64,000 bases of DNA, from the NCBI GenBank assembly GCA_946122785.1, contig CAMGYJ010000002.1, positions 67,171,703 to 67,235,702 of the forward strand, in the 5' to 3' direction. The position numbers were made by a program, and so were the translations under genes. The notes under the pieces are model-generated. The model made no database searches. It was given only the letters and a program-made list of their open reading frames with translations, and was not told where the DNA came from. Within the stretch, counting starts at the first letter, position 1. Each line of letters starts with the position of its first letter. Below are positions 55,902 to 64,000 of this stretch, in pieces. The DNA is from Linum tenue. Its lineage: Eukaryota; Streptophyta; Magnoliopsida; Malpighiales; Linaceae.

Positions 55902-57492
55902 TCACGGACCACCACCCAGTACCCGTTTTAGATCGGACTTCTGTTCTGCTGTCAATCTTGCTGGGAACTTGACATCGAACTTGATTCTTAGGTTCCCTTT
56001 ATTGTTAGGCTCTTTAGAGATGGGCATTCCTTCATTCTCAATCACAACTTCATGGCCCGGTTTGATGACCTCATTCACCGGAACCGTGAGGAATCTCCCA
56101 TCCAAGGTTGTCAACACAACAGTCTTTCCAGTGAGAGCTTCTAGCAGGGTTATCTTTTGATGAACCACAAGATCGTTCCCATCCCGCTTGAACAGAGCAT
56201 GTGGCTTCTCATCCACCACGAATATTAGATCAGCTGCACCAACACCAGGCTCCTGATTACCTTTCTCAGGGAATGTGATCTTTGTTCCTTTCTTCCACCC
56301 GGGTTTGATATCTATCTTTAGGATCTCCTCCACAGCCTTTGGCTTGCTGTGCAAGGGGGAAAAGTTAGTAGTGTGAAACCCAAGCAATAACATGAATACT
56401 TTAGAACAGCTTAGCAGTTTAGGGGAATTATAAATTTCAATTCTTTTTCAGCCGGCCGGCCGGCCAGCCAGCCTACGATACATTCCATCACGTCATACAT
56501 TTCCCTATTTCTCTATTGAACGAAACCCCAATTGGCCAAAAGCTGCAAAAAGAATGTGAGGAAAGCAGATTTGGTTGATGGAGACCACCAAAGATAATCT
56601 TAACTACAGAGGCCACAGTCACATTTTAAAGAGGTGCGGTTGAAAATGGAAAGTCCAACACAGTAATCGAAATTCAACCCAGTTGAGACAAGAAGATATC
56701 ATTCCATCCAGGATGAAATTTACATTCCCAAAAAGAATCAAGATTATAATGAATAGAAAGGGAAACAAATAGACCAGCCGACCATTGATGAACTCGAAGC
56801 AAGCATCGCTGTTTTTATTTCCTTTGTTAATGATTTTTCACAGAAAAGGGAAGGCCCAGATTTCGAAAAGTCAGCAAGAAAGAGAGAACGGAAACGGGGG
56901 TGAAAGTTGTTTTTATAACTAACCCGAATTCATCAGGAACGTTGCGGGAAATCTTCATTTTTCGTCTTGCCCCTTTGTAAAGATCCTCCAAGCTACAAGC
57001 CAACTTGCTCTCAATCGCCGGAGCTTTCTTATTCCCCTGATGATGGTGATGATGATTCCCTGGGGTCTCCCCATTCCTCCGATTATTATGATTATGATGA
57101 TGATGACTCCTCCCACTCCCCCCGCCGCCGCCTCCACCAACCCCGCCGCCGCCTGCGCCGCCAGATCCACCGAAGAATTCCGCGAATATGTCCTCCGCAT
57201 CGCGGGGATTGAACCTGAATTTCGAATCCCCGGATGGGACGTCGTCGGGCGGAGGGAAATCGAACGTCTTCAGACCTTCCTCCCCGTAGAGATCATAGAT
57301 CTGCCGCTTCTGGGGATCGCTCAGCACGTCGTACGCCTCGGAGACCTGCTTGAATTTCGCCTCCGCCTCCTTCTTGTTCACCAGATTCTTGTCCGGATGC
57401 CATCTCATCGCCAGCCGCCGGTACGACTTCTTCAGGTCATCCTCCGTCGCACTCTTCGCCACCTTCAGCACCTTGTAGTAATCCACTCCCAT
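55902..57492 (-). CDS. Class B (type II) DnaJ/HSP40 co-chaperone
   Basis: Two minus-strand exons, 56924-57492 and 55902-56346, join in phase 2 and encode 337 residues. The J domain (4-70) has YYKVLKV and the HPD motif at 32-34, needed to stimulate Hsp70 ATPase. After [16 protein letters not shown] the usual G/F linker is replaced by a poly-Gly run and two poly-His runs (about 110-152). The client-binding C-terminal domains follow ([49 protein letters not shown]). No CxxCxGxG zinc finger is present, which places it in class B (Sis1/DNAJB-like), probably cytosolic. The 5' leader is a CT-rich microsatellite. Confidence 0.93.
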
Positions 57493-57493
57493 A

Positions 57494-57556
57494 TCTCTCT
57501 CTCTTTCTCTCTCTCTGTCTCACTTTCCTTCTCTCTCTTTCTCTCTCCTTTGATCC
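57494..57556. repeat. CT-rich simple repeat in the DnaJ leader
   Basis: TCTCTCTCTCTTTCTCTC-type sequence on the plus strand (GA-rich on the transcribed sense), directly upstream of the DnaJ ATG. GA/CT-rich leaders are common in plant 5' UTRs. Confidence 0.85.
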
Positions 57557-58750
57557 CAAAACCAACTGAATTGCGTCCGTCCCCACTAACGGAGTTTTAA
57601 TGGCGGATTTCCTAAAAAAAATATGTTTGGCTGGCTGGGTGATTCGAGAATCTTCTAATTCAGACGGCCCAGATTACCGGCGGGTCGGCCGGAGAAAGTG
57701 AGCTGGAAGAGTCTAGCCAAGCCGATTGAGAGAGAAGAAGAAATGCAGAGGCAGAGAGAGAGAGCCTCTTTTTTTTTTCCTCTTCTTTAACGCGTCTAAG
57801 TTTCACGTCACAGCTCACGACGGAATAGAATCCGCGACGGATGAATGAGATGCCGCCACGTAAGGAGGGTGCGGAATTGCAGATTAGAGATCTGCAGTTA
57901 CCTTAACGGAAGAGTGAAAAAATGTTAGCGGTCAGACGTCAGAGGGAGTGAATTGGGCATATTGGATAATATCAGGTGTTGAAATGGAAATTTATTTGGA
58001 CGGAGTGGTGGCCGCCAAGTTTTTAGTAAACAAGGCAGAGAATCTGGCTGGGCCCCATGATCGCTGGCCCAACGGGATCTTTCTCTTAATTATTTTTTGT
58101 TTTCTGCGGAGCAAAGTTTCCGCTAGACGACGCCGTCCGGGACATTGTGTTCAATATCTATGGGTTTGATCACATCGCCCTTTTTGTTTCTGGCTTTTAA
58201 AGTTATTTGTTCCATTGCATTCAGACTTCCCAAATTTCATGATAATGTTGAGATAGGGAAGTTGAAATTTGAAGATATCGAAATCTCTAAGTGATTAAGT
58301 TAAGCTTCTAACTAATGATATGACAAAAGAAAGGAATATGCATACTTGATGAGGAACCAATCTGACTTCATTTGCAAAGTTGAAGAATATTCAAGTAATA
58401 GTTTTAAAGCATTTTGGCTCGATCAAGGTGGAGATTACCAGAATCAAGTAAAGGTTTTAAAGCATTTGAGCTCCATCGAGGTGGAGCGTACATGACTGAA
58501 GAGTTTTTGCGAGAGATTGCATAATGTCACGACTCAAAATTTAATCCACCTAGAACCCCTTGATGGAATAACATGTATGGGAGTAGGGGTGGACATCGGT
58601 TCGGTTGGGTTTCTACCAAATCAAAATTGAGCATAACGGGTCCCCGAATCAGTCCATGACCCCAATCGAATTTGAACCGAAATATGATTTGGTTCGATTT
58701 TAAGACCCAAACCAAAGTTATATTGAAACTAACACCTCTCCTATTTTTTT
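57557..58750. other. Intergenic; one hAT-like end
   Basis: 57557-57900 probably holds the DnaJ promoter. No other gene is seen. At 58584 a hAT-like end TAGGGGTGGACATCGGTTCG starts, with GGTTCGATTT-type repeats to about 58710, but its partner end was not found; it may be truncated by the element at 58751. Confidence 0.5.
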
Positions 58751-60424
58751 TGGCCAAATTACACATTTGGTCACTCGAATTACATAAATCTTTCACGTTT
58801 GCCACTCGAATTACTTTCCTTTCATATTCACCACTAACTTTATGAATCGTTTCACCGTAGTCACCGACCGTTAGTCTCCGTTAACTCCGTCAGTTTTTTG
58901 ATGACGTGGCAAATGGAATTGCTGACTAGACTGTTAACTTAATGACATGTCAATTAAAAATTAAAAAAATAGACAAAAAGAGAGGAGATGAGTGGACCCG
59001 CCATATTAAAACAGCCAATGAAATAAAAAGTAAACATTAAAAAAAAATTCTTCCTCATCTCCCCTGCCTCCCCGCCGCCATCCCTAGAGCATCCCCTTCC
59101 TCACCGCCCTAGCAGCCTCACCCACTCCTTCGCCCCCACCGTCACCTCCGTCAGAAGCTTCTCGGTGAACATAGGCCACGTCACCATCCCTTTCCCTCAC
59201 AATCTCGTCTCAAATTCTTGCCGCAGCCATTCTTCCTCGTCGCTCTCGTCCCTCCCGAAGCTTCCAATTAGATCTCAATCTCCCTTAGTTGCTCTGCCCT
59301 GAACGTCGACATGCTCCCAAATCAAATGTAAATGACCGACCCGATTCCTTTACAAGCGAGCAATTTCAGGCACTTTAAAGCTTCTTTCCCCCTTTATGAT
59401 TCCTTTACCCTGTTGTTATTTCAAAGAGACAGGGGATCAATGTGCCAAGCTCGTCTCCGAGAGAGGCTCTGCAGTACGGCATAATCCCGCTCAAAAACTA
59501 AAGTTGGAACTAAAAACTAAACAAACAAATATATAAAGAGGTAAAGTATAGAAGATTCTGGAGACGTGAGTTTTGGTGGCGGAAAGAGGGATTTGTTGAT
59601 CTGATGTCCAGAAAGTAACCGGGTTACTCTCCACTTTTAACTGCGACAAAGCTGAGGCGGTAATTAATTAAGTGGGAAATTTGAATTCTTTGTTTCTGGA
59701 GATGAATGAAGCAACGAAGGGGGTCTGGTCTCAAAATTTTGTCGTGAGAGAAAAGATCGGTACTGTTGGCGATCACGTCGTATCATTTTAGTTCCGACTC
59801 CCTGACCGATTTCATCAACTTCCCGAACCCCGATTCCCCATCCTACCTCGCGTACTCCGGCAGGCAGCAGCTGCTTCCAGGGCATCGAAATTTCTTCGAG
59901 GAGGTTTGGGATCAGGAACGGTTCTGAATCCGGGGAGAACCTTTTGTAAGGCTCGTGCATCCGGATCGTCTCGCGGTGGCGGAGAGTGAGAAGAAGCCAG
60001 TGCCGTGGAAGACTAGTATGGGGATTCTGAATTTGCCCGCAGAATCAGTGGACCAGAGGAGGAATATGTCGGCGAGGAGGCAGTCCGGTCTGGAAGCTTT
60101 GCGAAGGTCTTCGAAGGGTTGGCGGAGCGAGGCGGTGGCGAAGAAGAACATACATGCCATTCTTTCATTGGGTGTTTTATTATGATGGACCCACTTCTCC
60201 TTGCTTTGTCTAATTTTTTAATTGACATGTCATAAAGTTAACGGTCCAGTCAACAATTCTGTTTGCCACGTCATCAAAAAACTGACGGAGTTAACGGAGA
60301 CTAACGGTCGGTGACTATGCTGAAACGATTTGTAAAGTTAGTGGTGAATATGAAAGGAAAGTAATTCGAGTGGCAAACGTGAAAGATTAATGTAATTCGA
60401 GTGACCAAATGTGTAATTCATCCA
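58751..60424. mobile_element. Pack-MULE-like element C carrying a UGT73 fragment
   Basis: About 200 bases at the left (TGGCCAAATTACACATTTGG, CACTCGAATTAC, TTAGTCTCCGTTAACTCCGT) are inverted at the right (60220-60424, ending GTAATTCATCCA). The TIR is clearly related to that of element A at 13838-15437. The flanks TATTTTTTT and TATTTGAAG match only in the first five bases, so the target duplication is doubtful. The interior carries antisense pieces of a glycosyltransferase gene. Confidence 0.85.
59080..60165 (-). pseudogene. Captured UGT73-type UDP-glycosyltransferase fragment
   Basis: On the minus strand, the N-terminal piece reads LRQPFEDLRKASRPDCLLAD, then FLLWSTDSAGKFRIPILVFH and GTGFFSLSATA (60110-59950), and in another frame HEPYKRFSPDSEPFLIPNL (59960-59890). 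These match the acceptor-binding domain of UGT73 enzymes. Further on, EEEWLRQEFE is followed by a stop and then GKGMVTWPMFTEKLLTEV with VGAKEW (about 59240-59130). In real UGTs the PSPG sugar-donor box lies between those two motifs; here it is absent. The fragment cannot encode an active enzyme. Confidence 0.85.
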
Positions 60425-61783
60425 TATTTGAAGCTTCATAATACATAAATCCGTAGGCCCACTTGGGCCAGCAAGACCCACATAATCCATAATTTTGGAG
60501 GCCCATTTGGGCTGCCAACAATTCCCACTAGGAATGGCAACAAAATCCGAACTCATGGGTACCATACCTGACCCAACCCGGTTAACGCGGGTAAAATCCA
60601 TGTTGGCGGGTTTTGGGCCGGGTTCGAGTTTAAACTCGTTACACTTTTACCAGGTTGGGTTTAGGGATACTCGGCCAATGAGTACCCGCCCACACTTATT
60701 TCATCGCCTACTCTCTCCAAACTCTACCCTAATTCTAATTTCCCTCAATCTAATTTACAATTTGTATGGATAATTTGTGATTTGTTTGAATTTTCTATAC
60801 TCGTATTTTATTGTATGGATAATTTGTATGGAGAAATTGATACAACGCCTAAATATGAATTATTCACACCCAATTCTAATATGGATAGTAGGGATGGACA
60901 GTAATAATATTATTACTTTTGTAATCATTTTCTGAACTTATCACTACCAAAATAAGAGATATCAACGAGGATAGAAAACGGTCGTTAAAAGCATAAAACC
61001 CATCGTAAAAGATCAATAACGACGAGACTCTGCCCGTCATTACAGGCTTTGCCGTTAAAAGTCAATAACGACGAGAATCTGTCACCCCGTCGTTAAAAGC
61101 TTTAACGAGAGGAGCTTTGCTCCTCGTTAAAGAGTATATAATAACGACGAAATAACCCTCGTGAAAAGGTTTAACAAAGGGCTATGAAACAATATTTAGT
61201 GCCAATTTTTTTGTTATTTCTATAACATCAATGTATTATTACCTGTACAAATATTGAAATTGCTATTAATGAAAAATTATGAACCACATTAATTAATAAA
61301 TTGTAAGTCATCAATCCTTACAACACACGAGTTTCACATGCTGAAATAGAGTACTCTAACAATTGAGAAAGTACAACATTAGGCCTCACAAGATGTTCTA
61401 GTCTAATAAAAGAGAACAATACACAGGCCTCTCAAGATGTTTTAGTCAAATAATTTGTGAGAAAAAAATTTTGCGGCCACATTTTAAATTGTCGAACAGG
61501 ATCTCCAAATTTTATAGGACGACCCTGCTAATGATCAATGATGTTGATTGTCTAATTTGACGAAAATTCATGAGTTGGCCCAATTGAGTTTTATATGGTA
61601 GATAGTTGAAATGTTTATAGCAATTTCCAATATCAGTGGATTATATAGGTATAATTGGTTAAGCAATCTTGATTTTCACATCTAATCGTCATCTATCTAA
61701 CAGCTGAATGATCTGCCGCTAACTCTTTTTTTTTTCGGAAAACATTAAAAGAAAAAAAAACATTAAGAGAAAACCAACATTTT
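60425..61783. other. Intergenic with transposon ends, no gene
   Basis: At 60539 a hAT-like end TAGGAATGGCAACAAAATCC starts, with GGGTAAAAT/CCCGGTT repeats to about 60700, but no partner end was identified. A CACTA-like end follows at 60942. The rest is AT-rich. Confidence 0.45.
60942..61190. mobile_element. CACTA-like terminus with subterminal repeats
   Basis: Starts CACTACCAAAATAAGAG, resembling the CACTA TIR, followed by repeated AACGACGA / GTCGTTAAAAG motifs in both orientations, as in En/Spm subterminal regions. The opposite end was not found, so this may be a truncated end or a short MITE derivative. Confidence 0.45.
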
Positions 61784-62327
61784 TGTTGATGCCCACTCGA
61801 TCGGCCTACTTTTCTTCCGTACCCGCTGACTCCCTCACGATTAAGCCTGCACTCACAGAGGTGGGCCTTGTGGCCCGTTAGTCCTCCAACGCTCAAGTCA
61901 GTAACTTTCTTAGTGAGAGAAGTGCTTACAATGCACAATTTTAGTGAGAGAAGCCAAATTGAGTAAATGCTTACCCACCTCCCTATTTATAGCCAATTAC
62001 TGCTTACCTGGACCTTCTCGTACGGACTTCCACGTCAGCCCTACATTTAATGCGGATGACCCAGGGCGCTTCCTCCGAAGAAGATTCCAGGCGCCCTCTC
62101 CGAGTGTCCACAATTCCCCCGTGCATACCCGGGCACCTACTGTGCGAGTACTCCTAGGCGCCTAGTGTATGCAACTCCCAACTTGCTCCTGATCTAAGCC
62201 CGAGGGCGCCTATCATGGCCTACACCATCTTGAATGGGCTCACCTTTCCTCGACCTACTTGGGCTTCACGCCCCTTTAATGGGCCTTATACATACATCGG
62301 GGCCTCCTTATTCGTATACCCCCAACA
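61784..62327 (-). repeat. Gypsy LTR (3' LTR)
   Basis: 544 bases with TGTTG...CAACA ends. High identity to the solo LTR over about 300 bases (CTCACAGAGGTGGGCCTTGT region), lower further right. Confidence 0.88.
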
Positions 62328-63163
62328 ATTGCCCCCCAGTTAGGTGCTCAAATTTCGATTCTTTGAGCGCCTAACTATTAGGCTTTTGCTCTTTCTTTTC
62401 CCACTTTTATCACGGCAATCGTTTGCCCCCCAACCATCGGACCCCCCATCATCTCTCCTCGGGGCGCACGGAGTTCGGCTTTCCTGCTTCTTAAGCAGCG
62501 CCTTCCCTTCGCACCTAGGCGCATTGTGCTAGTACTCTACTTAAACTTCCTTCAAGGCGCCAAAAATCGTTAACAATTGATTATCGGGCGCCTTTCTTAC
62601 CCGGGCGCACTAGTTTCTCGTCTCAACTCCCTCGCCTCGTGCCCTAGTCTTTTGGGCAACCCAAAGCGCCACCATTCGCCTTCGATACAAAGCGCCCGGC
62701 TTTGGTTCGCCTATATTCCCTCGCCTCGTGCCCTAGTTGCTCGGGCGAACCCAAAGCGCCGCCACTCCTTCGATACAAAGCGCCCCGCCTCGGCTCGCCT
62801 ATTGCCCGGCCGCCGTTGTACCCACGAGTCTCCTCTGTCAAAGGCGCCGCAGCTCTCCCTTGACCCACGGCGCCCTGCTTCTTCCCTTGTCCGATGGCGC
62901 CTCTACTTTGCCTGTTGCCCGGCCGCCGTTGCTCCTAAGCCGCCTCTCTCTCTCTTGCCCCCCTTCACAACCGGCGCGATATTCGAGGTGGTTGTGAATT
63001 TTGCCACGTGGCAGGCGGCACGATATTCGAGGCGCTCCCGTTTCCTTTAAATGTAAGTCGATTCCCGGCATGGTTCTTCATTCGCCCTCAATTTGCCTTC
63101 TCACTCTAGTTTCTCTCTCTGCTGTGCCTCTCTTCTTTCTCAGCGTTCAATTGCTCTCGCCGT

Positions 63164-64000
63164 GATGTCTCTCCCCTCTGATGCTGCCGCCACCGCCGCA
63201 GGCTCTTCCCAGAATCCAGGCGGCCCTAACAAAACCGGTAAGCCACTCTTATTTATTTATTTTTTTTTTTTTTTGTGAATGCTTGTGTATTCTTGCGATG
63301 GAGGCGCCTCTTACTGCTCCAACGGTTGTGCGCCTACTTGACTTGTTTTAGTGGAGGCGCCCGCATTGTCACCCATACCGACGCCTTCATCGAACTACGA
63401 CGTGCCGGAAGACGGGTCGTACAAGATTACCACTTGGGAAGGCACCTGGCCGCCAGAGTATGCGCCCTGGGAGACAACATGCTTGCCGACGAATGTGGCA
63501 GGGCCTGAGCATAACTCCACCATCTCGGCGCCTTGGATGAAAAGCCTGATCAATGGGCTCGGGCTCCCACGCACCTGGACGTATGCGCCTCCATCGCCTA
63601 TTGCCAGGGTGGGGTTGTGCGGGCCTCGTTGGTTGGGAGTATATCAGGAGTATTTCTGGTTCGGGCTCCGGTTTCCCATAGATCCCATATTGGAGGGCAT
63701 GTTGGAGTATTGCGAATGCACAATCGGGCGCCTATCTCCGTCTGTGATACTTATTGTTGTGCTCTTCAAGTTGAAGTGCCGAATTCACCATGTGCGCCCA
63801 ACCTTCAACCTATTCCGCCACTTTTTCTCGGTGATTTCTCGGGACAACTGTCTGTCCTTGAAGCGGCGGAAGAAATTGCACGCCCATTTTGTGACGAAGT
63901 GCCCTAAATTGGGGCGCACATGGTTCAACGGGTTCTTCTTCATAAAGGCGCATAGGGACTATTTCTTTGAAAGCGGAGGCGCCTTTAGGACTGACTGGGA
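63164..64000 (+). CDS. Extra frame with gypsy-type transposon domain, antisense to the element (partial)
   Basis: A start MSLPSDAAATAAGSSQNPGG at 63164 is followed by a likely donor GTAAGC at 63239 and, after a T-rich intron, an open frame from about 63350 to the window end. This reads YKITTWEGTWPPEYAPWETT, then LRFPIDPILEGMLEYCECTI and PTFNLFRHFFSVI, then WFNGFFFIKAHRDYFF. The pattern of P-F-hydrophobic segment, then FRHFF, then WxxxFFF matches the plant 'putative gypsy type transposon' domain (Pfam PF04195, as I recall). Such extra frames are known in plant Tat-lineage elements, sometimes antisense near the 3' LTR. The role is unknown. It is cut by the window end. Confidence 0.6.

Larger units (their letters stand above)
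61784..64000 (-). mobile_element. Ty3/gypsy retrotransposon, 3' part (partial at window end)
   Basis: The LTR at 61784-62327 begins on the plus strand TGTTGATGCCCACTCG and ends ACCCCCAACA; it is homologous to the solo LTR at 6703-7231. Immediately right of it, read on the minus strand, is a polypurine tract AACTGGGGGGCAAT, which marks a 3' LTR. No tRNA-like primer site is seen there. The element therefore reads on the minus strand and continues beyond 64000. The internal sequence is rich in GGCGCC-type motifs. A plus-strand frame with a retrotransposon-associated domain lies inside it, antisense to the element. Confidence 0.75.

Noticed and set aside
60539..60720. Possible complete hAT element
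   Set aside because: Only the left end TAGGAATGGCAA is clear; no inverted partner or octamer duplication was found.

Overview
This is a 64 kb piece of a eudicot plant nuclear genome. The evidence is spliced genes with GT-AG introns, plant-specific families (NPF nitrate/peptide transporter, PTST-type starch protein, type-h thioredoxin), AT-rich intergenic DNA and many nested plant transposons. I cannot name the species.

Layout. 0.6-3.9 kb: LSM4 on the minus strand. 4.0-7.2 kb: a MULE-type MITE and a solo LTR. 8.1-29.5 kb: an RRM protein (+), a decayed RCC1-repeat gene (+), a PTST2-like starch-granule initiation protein (-, seven exons) and an NPF2-type transporter (-, four exons). 30.1-34.5 kb: a MULE with a truncated transposase gene, inserted inside a hAT-type element. 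35-43.5 kb: gene-free, transposon-rich DNA. 43.8-46.8 kb: a glycine-rich RGG protein (+). 47-54 kb: gene-poor, with two hAT elements. 54.5-57.5 kb: an h-type thioredoxin (+) converging on a class B DnaJ co-chaperone (-). 58.7-64 kb: a gene-capturing MULE, a CACTA-like end, and the 3' part of a Ty3/gypsy element on the minus strand that runs off the window.

From memory, the order RRM / RCC1 / PTST2 / NPF2 / glycine-rich protein matches Arabidopsis At1g27050-At1g27090. If so, this is one ancestral block stretched by transposon insertions, with the RCC1 member reduced to a relic.

The most notable content is a group of gene-capturing TIR elements (Pack-MULE-like). Two share one TIR family and carry different cargo: a receptor-kinase fragment at 13.8-15.4 kb and a UGT73 glycosyltransferase fragment at 58.8-60.4 kb. 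A third, with a different TIR, lies in an intron of the NPF gene and carries a probable folate-biopterin transporter fragment. A fourth TIR element with GC-rich cargo sits in the leader of a copia retrotransposon inserted 332 bp upstream of the PTST2-like start codon. All calls come from reading the sequence by eye; no database search was run.
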